Source: Rhodobacter maris (GTDB lineage Bacteria > Pseudomonadota > Alphaproteobacteria > Rhodobacterales > Rhodobacteraceae). From it: DNA of 64,000 bases. The position numbers and the translations under genes were made by a program. The stretch is from NCBI RefSeq assembly GCF_900217815.1, contig NZ_OBMT01000002.1:62001-126000 (forward strand). The letters are read 5' to 3'. The notes under the pieces were generated by a model that had not been told where the DNA came from, searched no databases, and saw only the letters and a program-made list of their open reading frames with translations. Below, piece after piece: positions 10,314 to 19,347 of the stretch. How positions within the stretch are numbered: position 1 is the first letter of the stretch; each line of letters opens with the position of its first letter.

Positions 10314-10901
10314 ATGCTGATTTTCTGGGATCAACGACTGGTATTCCTGGCAACACCGAAAGCAGGTTCGACGGCAGTGGAAGTGGCGCTTGAGCCGCTC
10401 GCTTCGGTGCGGATGCAGCGCCCTGCCGCCCTCAAACACATGAGCGCCGCCGATTATCACGCCACGCTCGGGCCATGGCTCACAGCGCAGGCGGGGACAC
10501 CTTTCACCACTGTTGCGCTGATGCGCGAGCCGGTTGGCTGGCTGCGCTCCTGGTATCGGTTCCGCTCGCGGGACGATTTCGAGGATCCGGCACATCCGAT
10601 GGCAGGTCAAAGCTTCGAAAGCTTTGCCCAGAATTACATGGCCCATCCCGGCACGACGGGAATCGGCAGCCAGTCGGCACATTTGTGCGACGCCGCGGGG
10701 ACACCGCTCGCGGACCGGATCTTCCGTTATGAGGAGATCGAGCGCTTCGTGCAATTTCTTGAAGACCGGCTCGACTGCGCAGTCACCCTGCCGCGGGTCA
10801 ATGTGCCGCCCGCAGTCGATACTCAACTGAGTGCGACCACCGAAACGGCGCTGAAAGCCGCGCTCGCGGCGGATGTCGCGCTTTACGAGAGCCTTGCCTG
10901 A
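10314..10901 (+). CDS. Sulfotransferase-fold family protein
   Basis: The 195-residue product starts MLIFWDQRLVFLATPKAGSTAVE, a P-loop-like motif (ATPKAGSTA) resembling the PAPS 5'-phosphosulfate loop of sulfotransferases. The central VALMREPVGWLRSWYRF segment corresponds to the 3'-phosphate-binding region (RxPxxRxxSxY-like). A conserved Glu-Glu-Ile segment near RYEEIERF follows. Homologues in Rhodobacterales are often labelled 'gamma-glutamyl kinase' in databases, which the sequence does not support. I chose ATG 10314 because family members begin MLxFW; earlier in-frame ATGs at 10173 and 10284 lead into non-conserved sequence. It is transcribed divergently from recA. Substrate is unknown. Confidence 0.7.
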   Translation: MLIFWDQRLVFLATPKAGSTAVEVALEPLASVRMQRPAALKHMSAADYHATLGPWLTAQAGTPFTTVALMREPVGWLRSWYRFRSRDDFEDPAHPMAGQSFESFAQNYMAHPGTTGIGSQSAHLCDAAGTPLADRIFRYEEIERFVQFLEDRLDCAVTLPRVNVPPAVDTQLSATTETALKAALAADVALYESLA

Positions 10902-13282
10902 GAGGGGTCGGCCGCACCGCCCTGCCCGGGGCCCCGCCCCGCAGCCTCCGCGGCCGCCTTTTGCTTGGCATGGCGGGCAATCTGGTTCTGCACCGTCGCC
11001 GTCAGCTCGCTCAGCGAGAAGGGTTTGGGCAGGAAGACTGACTTCGGCATCGGCGGACGGCCTTCCCGGAACACATCCTCCGCATAGCCGGAAACGAAGA
11101 CCACCGCCGTATCGGGGCGACGCTTGAGCGCTTCCGCCACCCAGGTCGGCCCGTCCATCCCCGGCATGATCACATCGGTGACAAAGACATCGAACACAAG
11201 GCTCTCATCCTCGAGAATGCGCAGCGCCTCCTCGGCATTCTCCGCCTCGAAAACCGTGTAGCCGCGCAGCTTGAGCGCACGCGAGGCGAAGGCGCGCACG
11301 GGCGCCTCGTCCTCGACCAGAAGCACCATTGAGGCCGCGCTGTCCTCAACCGCGGGAAGCTCGAGCACGGGGCCCGTGGTTTCCGGTTCGATGTCGGCCG
11401 GGCGATCATGGGCGGGCAGGAAGAGCGTGAAGGAGGTGCCCGAGCCCAGCACGGAATCGCAGAAGATATAGCCGCCGGTCTGCTTGACGATGCCATAGGC
11501 AGTCGACAGGCCGAGGCCCGTCCCTTCGCCCGGTTTTTTTGTGGTGAAGAAGGGCTCGAAGATCTTGCCCAGCTTGTCGGGCGGGATGCCCACACCCTCG
11601 TCGGTGACCTTGACGACGACGTAATCGCCCTTCGGCACCGCGGCACGGTCGCGCTTGAGATCCTCGATCAGGTGCAGGTTCTCGGTCTCGATGCGGATCT
11701 CCCCGCCGCCCGGCATCGCGTCGCGAGCATTGACGACCAGGTTCATGATCACCTGTTCAAGCTGGCGCTTGTCGGCGCGGATCGAGCTCAGATGCTCATC
11801 ATGGATCAGCGTCAGCACCACCTTTTCGCCCACCAGCCGGTTGAGCAGATGCGTGAGATCGGCCAGCGTGTCGCGCAGATCGATCACCCGCAGCTTGAGC
11901 GTCTGCTTGCGGGAAAAAGCGAGAAGCTGCCCCACCAGCGAGGCGGCGCGATTGGCGTTCTGGCTGATCTGGTCAAGATCTGTGTAATCCGGGTCGCCCT
12001 TGTCATGGCGCAGCATCAGAAGGTCACAATGACCCGAAATGGCAGTGAGCAAGTTATTGAAATCATGCGCAACACCGCCCGCAAGCTGGCCAATCGCCTG
12101 CATCTTCTGGCTTTGCACAAACTGGCCCTCGAGCGTTTTCAGCTGCGTCGCATCGGAGAGCACGGCAATGAGCCCGGTGCGCCCGTCCTCGATCACCCGC
12201 GCCAGCGTGACCTGCAAGAACACCTCGCGGTCGCCACGGCGCGCGCGCAGCACTTCGGGGCGCCGCTCGGTCCGCCCGGCCACCGCATCGGCAACCCAGT
12301 CCTCGACCGGCCGGCCGAGCCCCTCGAAAAGGTCGCACAGCCGCGTGCCGGGCGCGATCTGGCCCAGAAGCCCGCGCGCGGCGCGGTTCACATCGACCGC
12401 ACGACCATCAATGGCAAGCCGCATCAACGCCACCGGCAGGCTCTCGAAGGAGGCCGGATCATGTGCGGCAGGCCGCCCCGGCGCCACTGGCATCAGGTAA
12501 ATCTCGTCGCGCCCGCCTGCACCTTCGATCTGCGCCACCATGCAGCGCATCGGCCCCTCGGTGGTGGTGATCTCCTGCTCCTCACCCGAGCGGATCGGCA
12601 AATCGGTGAAAATCCGGTCGAGCGTGCGCATCCGCTCGCCCACGAGCCGCCGCAAAGCCTCGTTCATGAACAGGATCGTGCCGGTTTTCGACACCGTCAG
12701 CATCGGCAACGAGAGCGTTTCGCCGCCGCGCCCGCCCACGGCGCGCTCGGCCATGTCCTCGAGCCGCCAAAGGAAGCCGCCGCCCTCGATCCGGTGCACC
12801 GCAATGCGCATATGCCCGCGCCGTGTCACCACGTCCTCGCGCGCCGCCCCGAGCGCCACCGCTTTCGATTGCAGCCGGGTCAGCACCGAGCCCGGATTGG
12901 CGAAAAGTTCGCCAAGTGCACGCGCCAGCGTCTGCCCGCCGCGCACGCCAAACCGGTCGGTCGCGGCGCGGTTCTGATAGCCGATCTCGCCCTCGGCATC
13001 GGTGGTGAAAGAAGGCGCGGCATCATGCGCGATGAAGGCGGCGAGCGACGCCATCATCTGCCCCTCGCGGCGCGCGCCGAACCGCTGCGCGAGCTTGGCG
13101 ATCAGGGCCAGAACAAGGAAACTGCCCGAGACCGAAAGCAGAAGCGTCATCCAGACGCGATCCTGCACGAAATAGCCTGCAACCCCGGCGGCAACGGCCC
13201 CGAGCAGAAGATAAATCGCCCCCGGAGCGATCAGGGCTGCCGTACGGCCAAGCGCAGGCAAAGACGGATCGGGGTGCGTCAC
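10883..13282 (-). CDS. cckA: Hybrid sensor histidine kinase CckA
   Basis: CckA starts the CckA-ChpT-CtrA phosphorelay that controls the cell cycle in Caulobacter, and motility and gene transfer agent production in Rhodobacter. The 799-residue protein has two N-terminal transmembrane segments (about 13-36 and 44-65), PAS-like regions, a HisKA domain with the phospho-accepting His near residue 405 (GGVAHDFNNLLTAISGH), an HATPase domain (VNARDAMPGGG, DEGVGIPPDKLGKIFEPFF, GTGLGLSTAYGIV), and a C-terminal receiver domain (LLVEDEAPVR, VTDVIMPGMDG). Having kinase and receiver in one protein with this order is diagnostic of CckA. Upstream lie a CtrA-type full site and a LexA-type box (separate entries). 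The 3' end overlaps the convergent sulfotransferase-fold gene by about 19 bases. Confidence 0.93.
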   Translation of the reverse strand: MTHPDPSLPALGRTAALIAPGAIYLLLGAVAAGVAGYFVQDRVWMTLLLSVSGSFLVLALIAKLAQRFGARREGQMMASLAAFIAHDAAPSFTTDAEGEIGYQNRAATDRFGVRGGQTLARALGELFANPGSVLTRLQSKAVALGAAREDVVTRRGHMRIAVHRIEGGGFLWRLEDMAERAVGGRGGETLSLPMLTVSKTGTILFMNEALRRLVGERMRTLDRIFTDLPIRSGEEQEITTTEGPMRCMVAQIEGAGGRDEIYLMPVAPGRPAAHDPASFESLPVALMRLAIDGRAVDVNRAARGLLGQIAPGTRLCDLFEGLGRPVEDWVADAVAGRTERRPEVLRARRGDREVFLQVTLARVIEDGRTGLIAVLSDATQLKTLEGQFVQSQKMQAIGQLAGGVAHDFNNLLTAISGHCDLLMLRHDKGDPDYTDLDQISQNANRAASLVGQLLAFSRKQTLKLRVIDLRDTLADLTHLLNRLVGEKVVLTLIHDEHLSSIRADKRQLEQVIMNLVVNARDAMPGGGEIRIETENLHLIEDLKRDRAAVPKGDYVVVKVTDEGVGIPPDKLGKIFEPFFTTKKPGEGTGLGLSTAYGIVKQTGGYIFCDSVLGSGTSFTLFLPAHDRPADIEPETTGPVLELPAVEDSAASMVLLVEDEAPVRAFASRALKLRGYTVFEAENAEEALRILEDESLVFDVFVTDVIMPGMDGPTWVAEALKRRPDTAVVFVSGYAEDVFREGRPPMPKSVFLPKPFSLSELTATVQNQIARHAKQKAAAEAAGRGPGQGGAADPSQARLS

Positions 13283-13331
13283 GGGCCTGTTCCTTTTCAG
13301 AATCGTCTCCTCGCATTCGGGAACATTTAGG

Positions 13332-13346
13332 TTAAAGCCTGATTAA
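13332..13346. promoter_or_regulatory. CtrA full binding site upstream of cckA
   Basis: TTAA-N7-TTAA, the consensus for the response regulator CtrA, is present with perfect half sites in the 76-bp gap between the cckA start (13282) and the upstream methyltransferase stop. It ends 50 bp before the cckA ATG. AT-rich tetranucleotides are rare in this GC-rich sequence, which raises its significance. Feedback of CtrA on its own kinase gene is inferred. Confidence 0.65.
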
Positions 13347-13358
13347 CAAATACCTACC

Positions 13359-14561
13359 TCAACCTAAAGATGTAAGAGCAAGTTCCCGATCCGTTCCATC
13401 CCGTTCCAGTACCGCGCCAAAAAAACCGTCACCACCGTCGCGCGGCGTGAGGCGAAGTGCGCGGGTCACTTGCCAGCCGGTACCGCGGAATGCGGCGATG
13501 GGTGCGGCGTTCTCAACCGAAAGAAGCGAGCAGGTCATGTAGCAAAGCCGCCCGCCCGGAGCGACAAAGCGCGCTGCCTGTGCCAGAATTTCGCCTTGCA
13601 ACGCGGTCAGTTCGGCAAGCCGCGCGGGGGTGAGCGCCCATTTTGCCTCGGGCGCGCGCCGCCATGTGCCCGAGCCCGAGCAAGGCGCATCGACCAGCAC
13701 GAGATCGAAAGTGCCGGTCACTTTTCCCGGTTGCGCCAGCGTGATCCGCGCTCCCGCCCGTTTGGCGCGGGGGGCGATGTCGCGCATGCGTGCGGCGTCG
13801 ATGTCATGTGCGGTGATCCGGGCCTGCGGGGCGGCGGCGGCCAGCGCCAGCGCCTTGCCGCCGCCGCCCGCGCAATAATCGAGCACCCGCGCCCCCGGTG
13901 AAAGCGGCACGAGCGCAAGCATCGCCTGCGAGGCGGCATCCTGCAATTCGACGAGGCCGGTCTCATATGCTCGGCTTTTCATGATTTTGCGCGCGCCTGC
14001 GGTCACTTCGAGCGCGGTTTCCGCAAGCGGATGGGCCGCCGCTTCGATCCCCTCCGCCGCAAGAGCGGCCTGCGCTGCCCGGCGCGTGGTTTTGGCGACA
14101 TTCACCCGCAGGAACACTGGCGCACGCGCCTGCATCTGCGCCGATACGGCATCGAAATCGCTCCCGAGATCTTCCTTGATTTGCGGCAAAAGCCAATCTG
14201 GCCAGTCTCTTGCGGCCAGATCTTCAGCGGCGGGGCGCGCCACGCAAAGATGGTCTCTCTCGGCATCGGTGAGTGCGGCAGGCGCATGGCCCGCACCGGT
14301 GAAAAACGCTTCCGGGGCGCGATCTTCGGCGCGGCAAAGCCCGAGCATCAACCCGCGGCCCGTGAGAGCGCCGCCGAGCGCCGCAAAGCTGCCGCGGCAA
14401 CGAAGCGCGTCAAACACATGATCGCGCACCGCGGCGCGGTCACCCGAGCCGGCAAAACGGTTGGCCCGGCCCCAGTTCGTCAGGGCGCGTTCGGCGGGCG
14501 CCCCCGCGAGGATGGCATCGAGCACGTCGATCGCGGCGGCAAGGCGGGCAGCGGGGGTCAT
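13359..14561 (-). CDS. RsmB/NOP-family RNA (cytosine-5) methyltransferase
   Basis: The 400-residue product starts MTPAARLAAAIDVLDAIL, an NusB-like N-terminal region. The catalytic domain has the SAM-binding motif (VLDYCAGGGGKALAL), the PCSGSG motif with the first catalytic cysteine (VDAPCSGSGTWRR), and the second cysteine in YMTCSLLSVEN. It methylates C5 of a cytosine, most likely in 16S rRNA. The start at 14561 follows from homology; the frame stays open upstream to 14825 but that part is antisense to the amidase gene. The 3' end carries the LexA-type box of cckA within its coding sequence. Confidence 0.88.
   Translation of the reverse strand: MTPAARLAAAIDVLDAILAGAPAERALTNWGRANRFAGSGDRAAVRDHVFDALRCRGSFAALGGALTGRGLMLGLCRAEDRAPEAFFTGAGHAPAALTDAERDHLCVARPAAEDLAARDWPDWLLPQIKEDLGSDFDAVSAQMQARAPVFLRVNVAKTTRRAAQAALAAEGIEAAAHPLAETALEVTAGARKIMKSRAYETGLVELQDAASQAMLALVPLSPGARVLDYCAGGGGKALALAAAAPQARITAHDIDAARMRDIAPRAKRAGARITLAQPGKVTGTFDLVLVDAPCSGSGTWRRAPEAKWALTPARLAELTALQGEILAQAARFVAPGGRLCYMTCSLLSVENAAPIAAFRGTGWQVTRALRLTPRDGGDGFFGAVLERDGTDRELALTSLG
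13382..13396. promoter_or_regulatory. LexA-type box upstream of cckA
   Basis: GTTC-N7-GTTC with exact spacing lies 100 bp upstream of the cckA ATG, inside the last codons of the upstream methyltransferase gene. In R. capsulatus LexA is reported to repress cckA and so control the gene transfer agent (recalled from the literature). A further GTTC follows with a 6-base gap and does not make a second canonical box. Confidence 0.65.
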
Positions 14562-14577
14562 GGCACTCCTTGTTGGC

Positions 14578-15804
14578 TCACTGGCGCAAAAGGCGCGCTT
14601 CCGCGGCATCGGCCTTGGCCCATCGCAACACACCTTCGGTGATCGCGGCCGCCATCTGCGCGCGCCAATCGGCATCGAGAAGCCGCGCCCGATCCACCGG
14701 CGAGGACAGAAACCCGAGTTCCACCAGGGCCGAGGGGATGTCAGGCGAGCGCAGCACGGCAAAATTCGCGGCCTGCACCGGATGGCGATGCATCCTGAGC
14801 CCGGCCCCCTTGATCGCCCCCGCAAGCACCTGGGCGAGCCGCACCACGCGCGGTTGGGTCTCGGTGCGGGCGAGGTCCATCAAGACCCCCGCCACCGCAT
14901 CGTCATGCCCCATGAGATCGACGCCAGCCAGAAGATCTGACCGGTCATGCCGTTCGGCGAGCACGCGCGCGGCGGAATCCGAGGCCTTGTCGTCGAAGCG
15001 GTAGAGGGTGGCGCCCATCGCCTGCCCCTCGGGGAGCGCATCGGCATGGAGCGCCAGAAAAAGATCGGCACGGAAGGCATGGGCGCGGGTGATCCGCTCT
15101 TCGAGCGGCACGAAGACATCTTCGTCGCGCGTCAGGCCAACCTCGATTCCGGCGCGGGTCATCGCCTCCTTCAACTCGCGCGCAAAGGAGAGCACCAGCA
15201 CCGCCTCCGAATAGCCATCCGCCTCGGCGCCGGGGTCGATGCCCCCATGCCCCGGGTCAAGCATCACCCGCAGCGGCCGGGTGCCATCTTGCCGGATGAG
15301 CGGCTGGCCGGTGGGCACCGGCTGCGGCAGATCCCACAATGCGGATTGTGCCGCGCCGTCATGGGTGCGGAAATCGGCGGCATCGACCGGCGCAAGCACC
15401 AGATGCAGCTCCGGCGGGCGGCCGCTTCCTGCCTCGGTGCGTTCCTCGGCCGAAACGATCCGCGCCGGTGCGGTGAGCTCCGCCACCATCCGCGACCAGC
15501 CGGGGCGGAACTTGCCCCAGCGCAACGCGCCCAGAAGACCCTGATGCGCAAAGTCATCCGCCTGCGCCGCGGTAAAATCCACTTCGCGGAAGTCCACGAC
15601 AAGCCGTGGCGGGGCATCCAGAAGGAAGGCGCGGAACGGCACCGGCTGGCTCAGGCCCAGCGTGATTCCGGTTTCCGTCGCGCTGACGTTGATCGCACTG
15701 CGATCCGGTTCGAGACGCGCAAGCCCCGAAAGCCCGGGCGTCTCTGCGCGCGCGGAAAGCGTGAGCGCCAGAAGCGCCGTGAGGATCGGAAGGAAAAGTC
15801 TCAT
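14578..15804 (-). CDS. N-acetylmuramoyl-L-alanine amidase (AmiC type)
   Basis: This periplasmic zinc amidase cleaves the bond between N-acetylmuramic acid and the stem peptide during cell separation. The 408-residue protein has a signal peptide (MRLFLPILTALLALTLSARA), an AMIN domain (residues about 35-130) for septal targeting, and an Amidase_3 domain beginning VMLDPGHGGIDPGAEA. The zinc ligands are the His of DPGHGG, the Glu of GYSEA and the His of LFLALHAD, and the catalytic Glu lies in ALVELGFLSSP. It is in the same direction as the RsmB-family gene 16 bp downstream. Confidence 0.93.
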   Translation of the reverse strand: MRLFLPILTALLALTLSARAETPGLSGLARLEPDRSAINVSATETGITLGLSQPVPFRAFLLDAPPRLVVDFREVDFTAAQADDFAHQGLLGALRWGKFRPGWSRMVAELTAPARIVSAEERTEAGSGRPPELHLVLAPVDAADFRTHDGAAQSALWDLPQPVPTGQPLIRQDGTRPLRVMLDPGHGGIDPGAEADGYSEAVLVLSFARELKEAMTRAGIEVGLTRDEDVFVPLEERITRAHAFRADLFLALHADALPEGQAMGATLYRFDDKASDSAARVLAERHDRSDLLAGVDLMGHDDAVAGVLMDLARTETQPRVVRLAQVLAGAIKGAGLRMHRHPVQAANFAVLRSPDIPSALVELGFLSSPVDRARLLDADWRAQMAAAITEGVLRWAKADAAEARLLRQ

Positions 15805-15885
15805 CTCTGCTCAGCTTCAGGCCTGCCCGGTCCGGACGGCCGGTTTGCCCCATCGTAACGCAAGGCGGGGCGAGGGGGAATCCCC

Positions 15886-17025
15886 TCAGCGCGTTGTCAT
15901 GAAGGCGGTCAGCGCCGCGAGCCCCTCTTCGAGCTCGGCCGTGGCGCGGGCATAGGAAAAGCGCACCGTCGTATGGCCGCGCACCGGGTCGAAATCGAGC
16001 CCCGGCGTCACGGCCACGCCCGCCTTCTCGAGGATTTCGGCGCAAAACGCGCGGCTGTCCTGCGTCAGATCGGAGACATCGGCATAAATGTAGAAGGCGC
16101 CATCGGGCGGCGCGATTTTGCCAAAGCCCGCCTTCGGCAGCGCCTCAAGCATGAGGGTGCGGTTTTGCGCATAGACCGCGCGGTTCGCCTCCAGCTCGTC
16201 AATCGCCTCAAGCGCGGCGAGCGCTGCCACCTGGCTCGCATGCGGCGGGCAGATGAACATGTTCTGCGCCAGCCGCTCAACGGTGCGGATATGATCCTCC
16301 GGCACCACCATCCAGCCCACACGCCAGCCCGTCATCGAGAAGTATTTCGAAAACGAGTTGATCACATAGGCGTCGTTGCCGATTTCCAGCGCCGAGGTGG
16401 CACGGGCCTCATAGTGGAGCCCATGATAGATCTCGTCGGAGACAAAGCCGAGCCCGCGCGCGCTGGCCGCCTGCATCAGCGCCGCAAGCTCGGGCTTGCC
16501 GAGCATGGTCCCCGAAGGGTTGCCGGGCGAGGCGACGATGAGGCCCTGCACATCGGCGGGAAGTTCCGCGGGCACCGGCTGGTAGCGGTTCTCGGGCCGG
16601 GTCAGAATATCGACCGGCGTGACCGACATGGCACGCAGGATCTGTCGATAGCTCGGATAGCCCGGCGCCCCGAGGGCGACGCGGTCCCCGGCATCGAACA
16701 GCGCGGAAAAGGCGAGCAGGAACGCGCCCGAGGAGCCCGGCGTGACCACCACCCGCTCGGGGTCGAGATCGACGCCATACCAGCGCGCATAAAGGCTGGC
16801 GATGCCACGGCGCAACTCCGGCAGGCCCAGTGCCACGGTATAACCGAGGCTCTCGCGCTCAAGCGCTGCGGCAAGTGCTTTGCGCGCGCGCGCAGGCGCC
16901 GGTGTCGAAGGCTGGCCCACCTCCATATGGATGATGCGCCGCCCCGCCGCCTCGGCCGCCCGCGCCGCCTCCATCACATCCATCACGATGAACGGATCGA
17001 CCTGCCCCCGGCTGGATCTGCGCAT
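15886..17025 (-). CDS. Class I/II pyridoxal-phosphate aminotransferase
   Basis: This 379-residue fold-type I aminotransferase shows GYPSYRQIL, the PLP-contact segment SPGNPSGTML, the Asp/Tyr pair in FVSDEIYHGL, and the Schiff-base lysine in NSFSKYFSMTGWRVGW. The C-terminal Arg segment TTVRFSYA binds the substrate carboxylate. The amino donor and acceptor cannot be deduced; it resembles aspartate/alanine-type aminotransferases. The start at 17025 (MRRSSRGQVD) is supported by GGGAGG 5 bases upstream; the open frame beyond it is antisense to the DsbA-family gene. It diverges from that gene across a 162-bp gap. Confidence 0.92.
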   Translation of the reverse strand: MRRSSRGQVDPFIVMDVMEAARAAEAAGRRIIHMEVGQPSTPAPARARKALAAALERESLGYTVALGLPELRRGIASLYARWYGVDLDPERVVVTPGSSGAFLLAFSALFDAGDRVALGAPGYPSYRQILRAMSVTPVDILTRPENRYQPVPAELPADVQGLIVASPGNPSGTMLGKPELAALMQAASARGLGFVSDEIYHGLHYEARATSALEIGNDAYVINSFSKYFSMTGWRVGWMVVPEDHIRTVERLAQNMFICPPHASQVAALAALEAIDELEANRAVYAQNRTLMLEALPKAGFGKIAPPDGAFYIYADVSDLTQDSRAFCAEILEKAGVAVTPGLDFDPVRGHTTVRFSYARATAELEEGLAALTAFMTTR

Positions 17026-17187
17026 TGTCGCCTCCCGAAAAGTTGCGGCCCCGGGATAGGCCCGGGGCGATACGCGGTCAATGACGAAAGCCTGAAGCGG
17101 GGCGGCGGGATTTGTCTTGCGTGCCGGCGCAGCATTGGCGAAGGTGCCGCGAACCGGCGCCGCAGGCGCCCCTTTCAGGATGACCCG

Positions 17188-17937
17188 ATGACCCGTCTCT
17201 CGCTCGCCGCCCTCTTTGCGCTTTCGACCGCGCTCGCGCTGCCCGCTCAGGCGTTCGATCTCGGCGCAATGAGTGCGGACGAAAAGGCGCAGTTCGGCAC
17301 GGCCGTGCGCGATTACCTGATGGAGAACCCCGAGGTTCTGGTCGAGGCGATCAACAAGCTTGAAGAGCGTCAGCAGGCGCAAGCCGCGCAAAACGACAAG
17401 GTTCTGGTGCAAACCAACGCGCAGGACATCTTCGATTTTGCGGGCGACTGGGTAGGCGGCAACCCGGATGGCGATGTAACGATGGTCGAGTTCATCGATT
17501 ACAAATGCAGCTACTGCAAGAAGGCCTATCAAGTCGTTGACGAAGTGCTGAAAAAAGATGGCAAGATCCGCTTCGTGGTGAAGGAATTCCCGATCCTCTC
17601 GGATCAATCGGTGCTCGCGGCGCGCTTTGCGGTGGCGGTGCGCCAAGTGGCGGGCGATGCCGCCTATGAGGCGGTGCATAACGCGCTGATGGATCTGCGC
17701 GGCGACATCACGCTCGACAGCCTGAAGCGGCTCGCGGAGGCGCAGAAGATCAATGCCGATGCCGTGGTCGCGAAGATGAACACCGAAGAGGTGACGGCGG
17801 TGCTGCGTACCAATGCCCAGCTTGCCGAACGGATGGGCATCGCAGGCACACCCGCCTTCGTCGTCGGCGGCCAGCTCCTGCGCGGCTACGCGCCTACCGA
17901 GACAATGCAGCAGATCGTGGCGCAGGAACGCGGCTGA
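17188..17937 (+). CDS. DsbA-family thiol-disulfide oxidoreductase (periplasmic)
   Basis: The 249-residue protein has a signal peptide (MTRLSLAALFALSTALALPAQA), an N-terminal helical ScsC/BdbD-like segment (LMENPEVLVEAINKLEER), and a thioredoxin/DsbA domain with the active site CSYC (FIDYKCSYCKKA) and the cis-proline loop GIAGTPAFVVGG. It probably oxidises or isomerises disulfides in the periplasm. The ATG at 17188 follows an AGGA site; no partner DsbB/DsbD gene is adjacent. A strong hairpin with a T-run follows 80 bp after the stop. Confidence 0.92.
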   Translation: MTRLSLAALFALSTALALPAQAFDLGAMSADEKAQFGTAVRDYLMENPEVLVEAINKLEERQQAQAAQNDKVLVQTNAQDIFDFAGDWVGGNPDGDVTMVEFIDYKCSYCKKAYQVVDEVLKKDGKIRFVVKEFPILSDQSVLAARFAVAVRQVAGDAAYEAVHNALMDLRGDITLDSLKRLAEAQKINADAVVAKMNTEEVTAVLRTNAQLAERMGIAGTPAFVVGGQLLRGYAPTETMQQIVAQERG

Positions 17938-17977
17938 GGGAAAGGGGGCGCCGTCCCCTCTGGGCCTGCGGCCCATT

Positions 17978-18008
17978 CCCCCCCGGGATATTTCAGCAAA
18001 GTCGAGGG
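17978..18008 (+). repeat. GGGATATTT intergenic repeat, copy A
   Basis: Core CCCCCCGGGATATTT followed by CAGCAAAGTCGAGGG. It is one of a family of related intergenic segments in this window (others near 23535, 29839, 29871, 42801 and 59192). It lies between the convergent dsbA-family gene and ispG. Confidence 0.7.
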
Positions 18009-18017
18009 CATGATGGC

Positions 18018-18045
18018 AAAAGGGCGCCCCTGCGGCGCCCCTTTT
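18018..18045. terminator. Bidirectional-looking intrinsic terminator between dsbA-like gene and ispG
   Basis: AAAAGGGCGCC pairs with GGCGCCCCTTTT around a short loop, with one bulged base. A-run and T-run flank the stem, so it can serve both the plus-strand DsbA-family gene and the converging ispG. Confidence 0.8.
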
Positions 18046-18117
18046 ATGTTCGGCTTCGACTTTGCTGCAATACCCTTGGAGGTGTCTGCATCTGCAGACG
18101 GGAAGCAGCGCCCCTCC

Positions 18118-19239
18118 TCACTCGGCCGCCTGCTCCGCCGCATCGAGCGCCGCAGCCCGCTCCTCCACGAGCCGCACGATCTCCTCGATCATCGCCTCGT
18201 TCGACATCTTGTGGCTTTGCTTGCCCGCAAGATAAATCATCCCCGCGCCCGCGCCGCCGCCGGTAAAGCCGATATCCGTCATCAGCGCCTCTCCCGGCCC
18301 GTTCACCACGCAGCCGATGATCGAGAGGCTCATCGGCGTCTTGATGTGTTCGAGCCGGCGCTCCAGCGCATCCACCGTCTTGATCACGTCAAAGCCCTGC
18401 CGCGCGCAGGAGGGGCAGGAGATGATCTGCACGCCGCGCGCGCGCAGCCCGAGCGATTTCAGGATCTCGTAGCCGACCTTGACCTCTTCGACCGGATCGG
18501 CGGAAAGGCTGACCCGGATCGTGTCGCCAATGCCCGCCCAAAGCAGGTTGCCAAGCCCCACCGCCGATTTCACCGTGCCCGACATCAGCCCGCCCGCCTC
18601 GGTGATGCCAAGGTGCAGCGGCTTGTCGGTGGCCTCCGCCAGCGCCTGATAGGCGGCGGCGGCAAGGAACACATCGGAGGCCTTGACCGAGATCTTGAAC
18701 TCATGAAAGTCGTTGTCTTCGAGGATCTTGATGTGATCCATACCGGATTCGAGCATCGCCTCCGGGCAGGGCTCGCCGTATTTGTCCAAAAGGTGCTTTT
18801 CGAGCGAGCCCGCATTGACCCCGATCCGCATCGAGCAGCCATGGTCCTTCGCGGCCTTGATCACCTCGCGCACGCGCTTGGCATCGCCGATATTGCCGGG
18901 GTTGATGCGCAGGCAGGCCGCGCCCGCCTCGGCCGCCTCGATCGCGCGCTTGTAGTGGAAATGGATGTCGGCCACGATCGGCACCGGGCTCTCGCGGCAG
19001 ATCTCCTTCAGCGCGCGGGTGGCATCCTCGTCGGGCGCCGAGACGCGGACGATATCGGCCCCCACCTCGGCGGCGCGGATCACCTGCCCCAGCGTGGCTT
19101 TCACGTCAGAGGTGATGGTATTGGTCATCGTCTGCACCGAGATCGGCGCATCGCCCCCCACGGGCACCTTGCCCACCCAGATCTTGCGCGAGGGGCGGCG
19201 CGCGATGTTGCGCCACGGGCGGATGGGATTGTGCGACAT
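18118..19239 (-). CDS. ispG: (E)-4-hydroxy-3-methylbut-2-enyl-diphosphate synthase
   Basis: IspG (GcpE) is the [4Fe-4S] enzyme that reduces MEcPP to HMBPP in the non-mevalonate isoprenoid pathway. The 373-residue protein has the conserved [15 protein letters not shown] start, and the cluster ligands in [12 protein letters not shown] and [11 protein letters not shown]. The ATG at 19239 has GGAGG about 6 bases upstream and is preferred to an upstream in-frame start at 19269. The gene follows the RodZ-like gene in the same direction, an order often seen in Rhodobacterales. Isoprenoids feed carotenoid, quinone and bacteriochlorophyll side chains. Confidence 0.97.
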   Translation of the reverse strand: MSHNPIRPWRNIARRPSRKIWVGKVPVGGDAPISVQTMTNTITSDVKATLGQVIRAAEVGADIVRVSAPDEDATRALKEICRESPVPIVADIHFHYKRAIEAAEAGAACLRINPGNIGDAKRVREVIKAAKDHGCSMRIGVNAGSLEKHLLDKYGEPCPEAMLESGMDHIKILEDNDFHEFKISVKASDVFLAAAAYQALAEATDKPLHLGITEAGGLMSGTVKSAVGLGNLLWAGIGDTIRVSLSADPVEEVKVGYEILKSLGLRARGVQIISCPSCARQGFDVIKTVDALERRLEHIKTPMSLSIIGCVVNGPGEALMTDIGFTGGGAGAGMIYLAGKQSHKMSNEAMIEEIVRLVEERAAALDAAEQAAE

Positions 19240-19347
19240 GAGAGGCCTCCGGTTCGTTGCCCAACACATAGGTCAGCCGCCGCGCGAGGGCAACGGACGC
19301 AATGCCGCTCCCTGCCGCAAAGCGGCCCCATCGCGATAGCAGTCTCG

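Noticed and set aside
10314-10901. Gamma-glutamyl kinase
   Set aside because: The true glutamate kinase is proB at 23619-24725. This protein lacks the amino-acid-kinase fold and shows sulfotransferase-like motifs.
13393-13406. Second LexA half-site pair GTTC-N6-GTTC near cckA
   Set aside because: The spacing is 6 instead of the required 7, so it does not make a canonical box.
17026-17976. N-terminal extension of the aminotransferase to 696 residues
   Set aside because: It is antisense to the DsbA-family gene. A good ribosome site precedes the ATG at 17025.
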